Part shown: positions 1-12,700 of the stretch, one piece after another
Numbering within the stretch: position 1 is the stretch's first letter
Layout: every line of letters starts with the position of its first letter
Assembly: GCA_013396525.1 (NCBI GenBank)
Contig: VWYX01000291.1
Location: 496,001 to 560,000, forward strand
DNA from: Chaetorhynchus papuensis
Lineage: Eukaryota; Chordata; Aves; Passeriformes; Rhipiduridae
Direction of reading: 5' to 3'
Length of the DNA: 64,000 nt
Notes under the pieces: model-generated
Seen by the model: the letters and a program-made list of their open reading frames with translations, nothing else
What the model was told of the DNA's origin: nothing
The model's database searches: none
Program-made: the position numbers and the translations under genes

Positions 1-675
1 TGTACTCACACACGCAGCTCACCCAAGGAAATCTGATGGGGTAATGCAGGAGCACCACAGAAACCTGCACCAAGATACTGTGCTGCAAAGTCTGAGTTCA
101 ATGCAACAATCTTCATACAGAACTGCATTTGCTTTCATTTTTATGTAGCAGATGACATCACACGGAAGACTTTCTAACTATTAATAGACAGCACTAATTG
201 CAGTAAGTCTCAGGACCTTAGAGCTATTTGTTTTCAAACTGACTCCATTAAAGGCAGAGAATTACATTAGGTTTCCCCCATCCTAACCCCCAAAAATAAA
301 AAAATAACTTTAGTTCTGGCATGACTCAGAGATGGAAATAAATAATTTAAATAAACACACAGGTTGTTAGCAACAACACGGAACGGTATGCACATAAATT
401 CCTGTGCATTATATTATGTTCTCTTACACTTGTGGGCTGAGATATGGTCATGCCACAAACCTACATGTAATCCACATCTGGTCTGAAAAGTTTGCCTTGA
501 TTCAAGGTAAATTGTGAGGCAGACAAATAGACATGCCAAGTTCAGAACCAACACAAACTCCCCAATAATAGGATGCATTTGGATTCAACATTTTCATTTG
601 TGACTCTGGCATTCAGATCTTCATTTTCAGTGGCACCCAGGTAGTAATTTGTCACAAATGTTTAGATTCACTGAC
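1..675. other. WDFY4 intron, left edge
   Basis: AT-rich sequence downstream of the w34 donor. I looked for the next BEACH exon (ALESDYVSANLHHWIDLIFG) and do not see it, so it lies left of the window. Nothing else was recognised. Confidence 0.7.
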
Positions 676-767
676 CTGTCTGTGCAGAAGAATGAATTTA
701 TGGGGGTCCCCATCTGCCCAAGGAGGAAGCTGCACATCTCCCAGCACTGTTCCATCCTGCATGCAGC
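676..767 (-). CDS. WDFY4: WDFY4 coding exon w34 (BEACH domain, last in window)
   Basis: The borders are AATTCCTGCAG|GCTGCA and AGACAG|GTCAGT. It is 92 nt. It completes FELG, then CMQDGTVLGDVQLPPWADGD and PHKFILLHRQ. This is the BEACH segment just before the ALESDYVSANLHHWIDL stretch, which must lie left of base 1. Confidence 0.96.
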
Positions 768-3700
768 CTGCAGGAATTACAAAGGGAGAACCAAAAACAA
801 GAATCAAACACATTGAAAATAGGAACAACTTTACTGAAACACCAAAGTCAAAGTAAATTGAGGTGATTTTCCAACAGGCAGTTTCAGGTTCATCAAATTT
901 AGTGCCGTAGAATACTGAAGAACCAGTGTTCTGGGATTTCTGATCCAATAATAAAGCAGTGAGAAGATGTTCTAGTAATTGTCATTAACAGAGTAAAAAT
1001 ATGCATGTCCTCAGCACAAACCATTTTAGTACAGAATGCAAACACAGCAAGACAAATGTGTTTGCACAACTTTCTTTTTATACATAATCCTGCAGGCCTA
1101 ACTGCCAAATATTCCTACCAAAGCAGCCACTGAGAGGGATTTTGTTCTCAAGTCCTTTGCAACCTGATTCCTTTCAGAAGGTGAGCATATGTTCTTAATT
1201 CAGAGCACAGTGTTGTGCAACTGGATGAATTCAAATCTAAATTGAGGTTCAGTTCTGGGACCACAAGTATCCCTACAGTTTAGCAGAGAACAGATTTGGG
1301 TTCTTGGCTTAAAATATTAAATTATATATATATAATTCAGTTTTCAGAAGCTTGTATTCTTGTAGTGTTATTTGAATAAAAATTGATCTCATCATTAGAA
1401 AGACTCATCAATCCACAAAGTCCAGAGACCAACTCTCAACACATGATCTGGATCTTTTCTTTTGGTAGTATGCTGCATGGAACACGTCCCTTCTAGAACT
1501 TACCAAGTTCAAAGTGATTTGCATTGGTTAGGAACTCTGGCAAGTAAAAGAATTCAGGGATGAGCTCCCTGACGTCACTCATGTTGTCCCTTGATGCTGA
1601 TTCCCATGTGCTCTTGACACTGTGAAACATCCTGTCTGCAACATCAAAACTCCCACCCTGTGAAATAGAGACCGACAAAAAGACTTGTGTCACTATTCTG
1701 TTAAATTAAAAGCATTTTAGCTAAATTTGGTAATGATCCCCTTATCACATGGTTGATAAGGGGACATCTCAAGATCTGTCCCAGCCCTATGTAATGTGAT
1801 CTTATGTTAGGACCTGTCTGAGTCCTGATTTGTAGGTGTGTATGTTGAGAAGCCAGAAAACCTGGAGTCCTAGCACAGCCTGCAGTAACACAGAGGCAAG
1901 CAGGAGCCATCATGGGCAGCTGGAGAGTATCACCATGCCCATTAGCAATGATTCTGAAAGCAATCCTTCTGAAAGGAATTATTTTATTTCATCCCAAAGT
2001 GATTTGCAAGCAATGGTCAACTCGACTTGTGACCCAAACAAGTGTGAACAATCTTATATGCAATTGTCCTGTGAAAAAAATCCTTGGAGAAGGAGAGTTT
2101 ACCACTGAAGAAACATTCATTAGATCCAGGAAAACAGGAAAGGCCCAGTGGGCATGAGCATGCTGGGACTGGTCATTCCTTATGGGAAGGAGAGACAGCA
2201 TAAAGGGGGGAGAAAAAAGTAATTTCTGGAACCCGAGCTGAACTGGTAAGTAATGAAGGAGATAAAAAACTACCTGACATCTTGAGAATGTTTGAACATG
2301 TTTAGATTAATGAGAGCCAAACACTAGACAAAAGCAGCCTTAGTATCCCAGGACATCATTCTGAACTAAGGCCTCAAGAGGAAATTAAAAAAAAAAGTCA
2401 CTTATTGAATGAAGGATATATGCCTTCTAATGAAACTGTATTTCCTACAGAATTTCCTAATGGGATTTCAGATACTGTATGCATTTGTGAAAATCCAGGT
2501 TTACCTTTACATATGAATCCCTACAATGAGCATGAAAGAATTTACTGTGACATAAAATTTCTATAATAATGGAAATAACCAAATAAAAAATAGTTTTTGG
2601 AGCTCATCTGAATGAGTTTGTCAGAAAAATCAAACTGTTTTAGAGGAAAGCTGACTTCTTAACTGTATTAAAGTGACAGAACTGAATTGTTTCTCAATAC
2701 CTAGTTCAGGTGGTGGCAGCAGTGCTTCCAGGCTAATATAGATATTTCTCCTTGGGGTTAATTAATTTGGATTATATGTCATGGGACATAACACTACATC
2801 CCACTGCCAGGGCTCAAGAGAGATTTTCAGAGATAGAACGAGTGCCTTTAAATAGTTCTGCAGTACAGTGAACATGTGTGAATGATTGCTCACCCTCAAC
2901 CATTCAATCCTCAGAGCTGCTTCCCTAGGCAAAAAGAATAAGCCAGTGGGATTGCATAATGAAGACACTAAAACACAGACAAGGTGCAAGAGTCAATCTG
3001 TTAAAGATATGAGATTCACTCAGGTTCTGTCTGTGGCTGAGCTCTTGGGAAAACAAAACCTCCAGTTAGTTTTCTCTCTGCCTGTAGACTGTTGCACGTG
3101 CCAGATGAGGAGGATGTTGTACTTCTGCACGGCAACAATCAGCTGAAGTTTTGACTTGCAATCTATCATATAGGAAAACAACATAGAAGCACTCTCATGC
3201 TGTGAGGATGGGATTCCACTCCCATGGAGCATCAGAACCCCAGCAGCAGTTCCCACATGATGCTAAGAACCACTGTCCTTTTCATTCCCCCTGAGTACCT
3301 GCACACTTAGGCTGCAACTCCTTTAGATCTGCTCTGGTCAGTCTGGTAACTGCAAGTCAAGAAGTAATTTTTGCCATATCTTTTGTGAGGGAGAAAATAC
3401 CTTCATGGATAAGTTATTAGAAGACAGTACTCAATAAACCCTAAGTGCTGAAGCCCCATTCCTTGCTTGTCTTTTGAGAAAGACTCACACCAAAACTGGA
3501 CATATATTCCAGATGGAAAGATCCCACCCCTCTTTCCCCTAAGGTGAATTCTGACCAGGCTTCTGGTCCAGCCTCATCTCTAAATGACAGCATAGTTCTG
3601 CTTTAGCTTCTTGTCCTTCTTCTTTATACCAGTGGCAATTGTGAAGCCTTCCCACACCCACTCAAGGGACAGAGTGAAAAAGTGGCTAATCACATGAGCA

Positions 3701-6700
3701 AGCCTATCTGGAGTTAATCTGATGCACAAGGTCATCTTGCTCTTGATCATTATTAGGCATGGACCCTTGGAGTCAAATTCAAATTGAAATTAAAACAGAG
3801 TAGAAGGAGGACTATAAATAAATCAACAGCTAACAAGTATCTCATTGAAGCATATTAAAGGGCTTTGTATATTTAATCTGCACACAGTGTGCTGTGTCTG
3901 GTAGTGATTGATGCTTTTTCATCTTTTTTTGCAGCTTTTATGAGAGCTGGTGGTAATCTCCTGAGAAACAATATGATTTGTAATAAAAAGATTACCTGTA
4001 TTAAATAAAAATAATATATACATAGGAAATGCTGTTAGCGCGACAAATCTGGTTAAAGATATTACCACCACGAAAAAATGTGATTTTTTCCCTGGCTGTC
4101 TAATTCATTTTAGGGAAAAGTAATATCTTTAAAACTTAAGCCTGTATTATTTATAAAGGAAGCAATAACTGATTTTCCCATTTCCTATATTAATAAATTT
4201 ATTTGCATATATTTATATCAGAATTAATGAGTTTTCTCTCTCTATGAATGCAAAAACTGCACTGAAAGGGAAAAAGAGAATCAAGAATTGCTTTATGCTT
4301 TTAGATTGCAAGACAACGAACTCTTATGACTTTTCTACAGCTAGACATAGTAAGCCTGTTTTCTTTCCTTTCAGTAGAGGCCTTACTGTCATCAGAAATA
4401 CTGGAAAAATATGCTTTTAAAAACTACAGTCCAGCAGGCTATATACAAAGCAAGCAGGCAAAATGATCTCTAGAGAGAAGTAAGAACTTCACAAATTTAT
4501 AACACTAAGCATCACCTTGGTGGTGCTCTAGACCCAAAGACCTCAAAGTGTTTCTAAGAGTTGCTAATGAGGGTGCAAAGACTTAAAACATGCCCAGAGA
4601 TGCTGAGAAGTTATTCCTGCTGGTAGTGCCTAAATGACTGCTCAAGAGTCAGTAACAAAATGAAGAGTAAAGACCCTGCTCTCTGTAAGTACTTTTGAGA
4701 GGGAAATGCCAGGAAAGGTCAATCTGATAGCTGAAGTGCAAAAGTGGGGTAAGAATAAAAAGGGATAAAAAGATGAGCTGATCAAAAGCAAATCTCAATA
4801 CTGAAGGCATGGAGTCCTGGAATGCCTTTCCAATAAAGACACTAAACACAGGAGCCTTTACTGCTCTTTTATGGTGCTGAGGCCAATTCTTGGAAAGTAT
4901 TCCAGGAGGTACTTGACCAAGGTAAAGCGGAAGGTACCAGCCAATACCGGTTTGATAAGCCAATTTTTCCTCCATTCCAGTACAATATACACAGCACATA
5001 CAAACTTTTATCCAGAGCCAGATTTCAATACACTTAAAAAAAGGTGAAATAAGGTTTCTCCTGTACAGTCCCATTACTGAAGGCAATGCTTGCTCACTGC
5101 TGCCTTCTGTGGTCAGGTGCAAATCAACTGTTTGACTTGAGAGACAAGATGTTATGCCAACATCAACTTTTAACAGACAGTGCACCCAAGTTGTTGCATT
5201 TCCTTGTCATGTATTCAGACTGTCCATCTGCAGATATAAATGTAGCTTTTTCTCTTTTTAAGATGCTGAGAAGCTTTCACAGCTCCCAAAGGCAGCAGCA
5301 CCCTTCCAGGGTCTTAAGTGTGGGAGTTCTCTTTTTGCAACCAGCCATTGACTCGATCATACAGTTCTCAGATCTGCTGTTTGCCTGACAGCATCTCACA
5401 GTTAGCAGTTCCTAAGCTGCCATAGGACCAGTCACCTGGGAAAATGACAACAATGTGCTCAGCTGAACATGCACCAACATAAAAGCAGAAGAGTAAGAAT
5501 GGAAGGAGTTCAACTGTTTCTTTCAGTGGATCCACAGCCAGACAAAATTTTGAGTGCTTCAAATCTCAGCAGCCTTTGAAGATAACTATCCTCACAAAAC
5601 TGCTGGTTACCTGCTAATCACACAAATACAGCCACAAAGCATTCAATCAGACTGTGAACTCATTATGCATGAAAAGTGTGCCAGGGAGATACAGCAGCCT
5701 TTGTTGTTTACAACAAGAAATAACTGCTCCACAGTCAGTCATGACTGCAGCTAACATATGGCTCACAGAGTGTGATGGCAACCATTGCCTCAGGTGGTTC
5801 ACTAACCCATCAGCTACTGCTGGTAACAGCCAATATCATAGGGCTTATTACTTAATTAACACAGCACTTTATTTGTATTAGTTCACTGAAAAAAAAACCC
5901 CAAAAACAGCAAAGCACTTGGAAAGCTGCAGGAGACATGGCCATCCCTCATTATCCATACTGTAGTCTCCAAATGTGGAATATTCTGGCCTAGTTATCTT
6001 CCTGTATTTCTCCACAAGGATAGGTAGATTTCAGCAAGATACTACTTAAAAAATACACCTTGGAGGATCTGTCCTCCTGGTAGACCCTGTTATAACACAA
6101 CACGTTACAGAAATGAGGGTAACCACTCTCTGCTGCAGCCCAAGTATATTTCCTTGAGCATTAACAACTGCCTGCTGAAAAGGGCAATCAGGAAATTTGG
6201 TGCCCCTGTACGCCGGGCAGATGGAAAAGGTATGCACAGCGTTCAGTTTCCATAAATTCAATTCCATGGTGAGAGCCAGCTTGGCACTGCATAAACAGTA
6301 AGAAGTTCAGAACAAGATTACACAAAATATTCCTTCTGGAGAACAGGATGTAATCTCATCCCACTTCTTCAGGAAGTTGATCCCATGGCCCCTATCATTT
6401 CACACCTACCACAACCTATATATCCTCACCTGGCCCAGGAATGCTCTTTATGCCACCACAGCAAGCTCCAAGTGCTTGCCAGTAGCCACATGACTGTACT
6501 TGGGCTTAGAAGACCTACCATCTCATAGAACATCCTACCAGGTCTCATGTGCCCCAAAGTCAAAAGCCTATGGTCAGACAGGTAATAAAATATTATCTAT
6601 CTGTTTATGTGCCTCAGTTCTCACAAAACTAAATAATCCTTCCCCTTCATGGTCCCATTAAGATGTTTTCACTGAATTCAATATTGATGGCATAAATGTT

Positions 6701-9700
6701 GCCCTGAGTAAGCCCCAAGTCCACATAGAGAGTACAGAAAATGTCAGAAGCAGTCCCCCTTCATTACACAGCCTCTGTAACACACTAAATAGTTCATAAA
6801 AGTTACCTTTCCCCTTACCTGCAGAGAACAGAAGGTCTGGGTAAATGGCTCTATTCGGACCAGGTAAGATGCCACTATAATTGCTGATGAGTAGTGAGTA
6901 CAGTAATGGCACTGGGCTGGCAGGTCTCCTGGAAATTGCACACAAATCAGATTCCAGTACAAAATGTCACCATTTCAAGCCCATGGCATCCAGTTACCAC
7001 AATACAACTAAACAGGGAACAGGTATTTTAAGCAGATGTGTTCAAAGACCTGTGAGCTAAAGCACGCCTTGCACTGAATATGTGCACTGAATGTGCACAG
7101 TTACTACTGAAGTATGTTCATTTTGTGCCTTCCACATTTCATTTTCTGAAGAATAAGGCCTTTATCTTTCCAGACCATTCCTTTCTCCAGTGGTGCCAAA
7201 AAAGGTCTTGCTCTCCAGAGGTCAACAGCCTCAACATTCTGTTTCCTTTTCTTAAGGTAGCTGTTAGTTAACTTGTGTGCAGCAGCCTCCTACATGTAGC
7301 TTAGCTAGCAGCACAGTCTTTTCCAGGGAACATTGCTTTTTGCTGTAGCACTTTTTTCTGTCCAAGGGAAGAGAACAGAATTCAGCAGTACAAGGCACAT
7401 AAGGCAGTACTTGCAGGAGACATTTCTCTTTGAATCATTAATCAGTTTGTATACAGCAGAGAGAGGGGCTCCCCTTGGCATGGTGTTTCCCTTAGCCACA
7501 GCTCCGCAAAGTTTTTGGGTGCTCTGAGGGGACTCAAGCATTTGCTGTCTATTAGTCTCCTAAAACACTCACCCTCACTCTTTTCCACCTCATTGAAGCG
7601 CTGGATGAACTTCTGCTTCCTCTCTGCAGTCTGTGCTCCCATGGGCTTTGACAGGTCCCGAAATGTATGAGGATTACTGAGGTTTAGAGTCTGAAGAGAA
7701 AATCCAGCAGAGATGGAGATTTTAAGACCTTAGACATCACGACTATTCCAGTGACACTGGATCGTGGCAAGACTGTGTTGAATGTTTTGTCCATACAAGA
7801 AGATCACAGGTTCACCCTCCTCCAGAACTTCACAAATAAAGGACATGGCAGGTTACAAATTGCTCTCAAGGCTTTTCTGTCTAAAACTTCTTCTCTGTGG
7901 TCACAGAAACCTGCCCATGCCTATCTGCTGAGCTGATGCAACCTGTCCTTAACCAGGTCTGTATAAAACAGATGTTCATCCACCTTTGCGAGACAGAACA
8001 TGATCCTCAGTATGCTGACTTGAAGATAAGGCTAATCTATATAGAAGCAGTACAGTTCAAACTATTTCAAATTTTAAACCGTTGGTCTAGACTCCTCTGC
8101 TTCAATGGCATCATTCCAATCCTTTGTGCAGTTGCTACCATAGAAAGTACATCACTCTGCAGCAAGCACTGACCTCAGAGTGATAGTCAGCAAGGACCCA
8201 CGGAAACACAGGGTACTGCATGTAATCATTGTAGCTGCGGCCAGCCAGAGTGTTCAGGTACATGAGGTAATCAAAGTTGCTGATCTCCCTCTTCTGCAGG
8301 GAAAGGAAACAAGCATTAAAATCTACAGACTCTGCCCCTGAAAACCATGCAAAGGCACCCTCAGAAGCCTGTGGTTCCCAGGTCCACCAGGAAAAGAATT
8401 ATAAATAGTGAAATCAATCATCCTTTGCCATTCAGACCAACACAACACCTCTTATACAACAGTCCTTTCAACAGAACCTGTCTTCATTGTCTCTTCTTCA
8501 CACAGGCCATTTGCATTTGTCTATAATCATGCAGTGCTTTTATGATATATCTGCATAACAGAGCACTTTTTCCCTATTTAAAAGTGAGCCAAATGCATCC
8601 AGTCTGGATATTGGAAAACCCTGGACAACTGCCTATACAGAAAAGGCTGCACAAAGTGCTACATATAAACAAGAATGTATAGATTTCTTCACTTGTCTCG
8701 AGCCACCAAGATCATGACTACAGAAAAGTAAACACATCTCTCAGCTCAGCAAAACATCTGGTGCATTGATTTAGATGTACAGACGATCTGTGAACAGGCA
8801 TTCAACTAGACGGCTCTCTTTGGTCTCAGTTTAAAATTGTGCACAAAATCACACTTAATCTGCCAGACAGTAGCACCATATGTTTCATAGCAGGAGAAGC
8901 AAAAGCTCTGCAATAACCAGATGTAAATACTGTGCTCTTCTTGCCAACAACCTCACCTCCAGCAGTGAGAGAACAGCTTAGGCCTTGAGGTACATATGTA
9001 CACACACACATATTTGTGTGCAGACATATCTGTGTGCTGAAATTCTTTGCTTAATCATGTGCAGCTAAGACTTAGCTTACCTGCCACTTCTGGAGCATTG
9101 TTTTTTCCCCTCCTGAGTGCTTCCTGTATGGGACAAACATTTGATTGAAACAGCCTGCTTCAGAACAATGGAAGAAAGTCAACACGTTAACATCTGTGCT
9201 CCCTGTGCCCCCTGCTCTCATCCCACAGAATGAGAGAACACCAACACTAGAAGAAGGTTGAGGTTTCATCGTTGACTAAATAATTCCAAAATCAGAGCAT
9301 CATTGATTATGTTAGTGCTGTTCTGAGTTAAGCCACACTGCTCATCAGTCTGTACTCCCAGTCTCCTGCCATTGTAGAGCTATAGAGCACTAACAACTGG
9401 TACCATTAAGCCTGTCTGCTTCTATTCTGAAGCCTTATTCTCAAAACCTCATGCTTATCTGAAGCATTCAGAAAACACTGGCTTAAAAACAGAAGTCTCT
9501 CAGTCTCCATATCAAAGACTATTGTTGCACAAAGCACTTTGAAATTAATGTAGTTCTTAAAAAGTGGATTGGCATTTTAATATTTTTTTAAGTAATAAAT
9601 ATATTTTCCACTTTTTTGTTCTCAAAGGGCAGCCTGTTATTAAAACTTTAAATAAAAAACCCCAGATCAACTAAAAGCAGGAGAATTCATCTGAAAATAA

Positions 9701-12700
9701 GAAAGAGTCAAAGGTTCTGAGGAAACCAAGTTTCATTTTAACTGCACTAAACCAGAACATATGTCAGTATCTGAAGACCATGGACTTGCTCTTGTCAATA
9801 TCTAGAGACCAAACTGAGACAAATGACAGCTTTGGATTATCGTGGTTTAACCCCAGCTGGTAAATGAGCCCAGCACAGTCTCCCTTGCATAGGGATAGAG
9901 GAACTGGAGGAGGAAAAGCGAGAAAAATCGTGGGTTTAGGATGTGCATGCAAACAAAACAAAACAAGGGATTCACTCACTACTTCCCGTTGGCAGGCTGG
10001 TGTTGAGCCATCTCCATGGCTCCATCACATCTAACAACGACTTATGAGAACAAACACCATCGCTCGGAATGCCCCTGCCTCTTCCTTCTTCCCCCAGCTT
10101 TACATGCCAGTATGGAATAGTTTGGTATGGAACACACCTTTGGCCAGGTGGGATCAGCTGTCCCGGCTGTGTTCCCTCCCAGCTTCTTGTGCACCCCAAG
10201 CCTCCTCATGGTCCTGGTGGGACAGTATGAGGAATAGAAAAGGCCTTGACTCTGTGTAAGCACTGCTCAGCAATAACTAAAACATCCCTCAATTATCAAC
10301 ATGGCTTCCAGCACAAATCCAAATGCAATTTTCTTCTACAGTGAGGAAAATTAACTCTATCCCAGCCAAAACCAGTACACAGATTAAGAAACTTTTCATC
10401 TCACAAAGAGGCTTACTGACACAGTATGATACTGGTGGTAAGAGAGGCTCTTCCCTTTGAGTGTAAAACAAATCCTAAGGTGCCAGCTCAGAGTCAAGAC
10501 TTTGAACTTCATGAAGTGTAAGGAAATCAGTTCAGCATAGATTATAAAATTACTACAGGAATAACTAGCTGCTATTTTTCACTCCTGTGCTCTGTATTGG
10601 ATCACACTAGAAATCCACAAAGCAAGGCTTAAAGTAGCTTCAAAGATCTAAATAAAACACTGCAATGGTCTATGATCATTACCATTTTATTGAATTTACA
10701 GTAGTAAATTTTTGTCAACCACCTCTCATGTTTATGAATCACTGTTTTACTGCCTAGTCAATCCTGGACCAGTTAATAGTGTACATAAAGGAAAAACACT
10801 ACGGTTTACACATTATTTTGTTCCTTGCTCAGGACTCTCTGCAGAGAAAAGTGTGTATCTGAGAGAAGGATTTTGCATGAATAAACATGAAAGCCAGGAT
10901 GAATTCTAGCATATGGTCTACAATTCCTAAGCTTTGCTTAGTTCTCCTGCTAAGCATATGAAACCTAATAATGATAGACTATGTTTATGGAAACCAGTAC
11001 ACAAAAAGGTGTAGAGCTCATGTCCAGTCCAGAAAAATATGACCTTCACTCTTTGTCCAGAAAAAGAAGAGATTATACAATGATCTCATTTACACAGTAT
11101 AAATCAGAAGAAATTCTGTTGACTAGAGCAGTTGTGTTGCACCCCCAGTTTGAGCAACACATGGTTCATGAATGTGGGAACTCCGAAGTACAAAACAGGT
11201 ATCATGAGCACTTACCCTTTAAAATTAAGCCCTCTCACACTCTATGTACAGTTCATAGAGCTTTGCCCCAGTGGCCTTTGTAAGGCCTCCAAGACACATT
11301 TGGAACTCAGAGAGGGTATCTTAAAGGGATGGAACAGGATCAGGATTCCTGGCATTATTCGAAGTGTGGTTGGATTAGGCTGTTTGTTACAGAGTGATCA
11401 AGTTAGGTTCTTCCCTTTCCACAGGGGCACTCTCGCTCACTAAAACCACCCAGGTTTATTTTGGATTTCTGGCTGAGTTAGAAAGCAGGGGAGAGCATTA
11501 TAAAATGCTACACACAGGACTAAACTGGGCCAGTCTTGTGTGGATGTTATGCAAATATACATGTGTTGACTTGTGGGTGCCATGACTCCCTAGTGAAACA
11601 CTTGCTCTGCTTGTCACGAGCCCTAAACAGCTAATAAGACCCTACAAGGGTGAAAATAATTCTCTCTGCTGACTTTGGGAACCACAACATAACTCAAAGG
11701 GGTTGACAAGTTCACCATGTCATGAAAATAAGCAGGGCTAAATGTAGTCTCTCCCCTGTAAAAGCCATCCTCCTAGGTCTCAGAGGATGAGGGAGGATGA
11801 TCCCTCTAATTCCCCAGAGATTTGAAATTCTCCATTCTCCTTTGCTGACTGAGGGTCTCAGAGCAAGAACTGCATTACAGGCAGCTCAAGCCTATTCCTA
11901 CCTTCTCCTTGGTAAACAATTAGCATTTTTCCAGCCAACACCTCTCTAGACAGCACAGCAAAAGCTCAGTGTAGATGAAGGTCAGCTATCCAACCGCAGT
12001 AAGTGCATTTAAAAATAAATAAATAATCAAAGGCTGATTTGTAAAAGAAACCGAAGTGCTTTATAAATATAAATAACTAAACTTCCAGAGGGAGTGAAAT
12101 TATATGAACTCAGGAGAAGTACCTACAGATCTATCTATACCTTAATTTATAAGGTATTTGTAGGGCACCACCCATGGCAGAATGTAAACACGATGTGATC
12201 CACCTTTGGCTAAACTATACATGATTTATTATTCCCTCTTCCATTAACATCAGACTATGATCTCACTCTTGTGATAGCCAGTGTGCCATTTGCTAGAGAC
12301 AGGTGGACTTCAACCCATTTGGAGATTCATTGCAGATGAGATAATCTCAAAGGATATGACTTTGCCCTCACTAAAATTAATACTAAAGTTCCAATAAACT
12401 TAATAGATTCTTAGATTTCACAAAACTGCTTTCATTTTCTTTTTTTTCCATCCTCCAGACTACAGTCTGAAAAACTGTGCCAAGGCTCTCCTAAAACCAC
12501 TTTCCTTTGAGAATCTTTGCAGTTACCAAAGATTTTGTAAGGAAAACCTCCTTTCTGGTAAGCCACAGCTTAGGTCTATACTAAGACCTAGTATGTACAA
12601 GTCACACTATTGAAAGAGGAAAGAAGACTTAAAAAGAAATATCAGCTTTCCCTTGTGAAACAGTCAAGTCTCTCTCAAACTCAGGAAAGTGTTAGGTTAG

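Larger units (their letters stand above)
6929..9080. other. WDFY4 introns between w29, w30, w31 and w32
   Basis: Three short introns (8294-9080, 7691-8173 and 6929-7572). Apart from a few TG/CA dinucleotides near 8995-9025, nothing was recognised. Confidence 0.65.
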
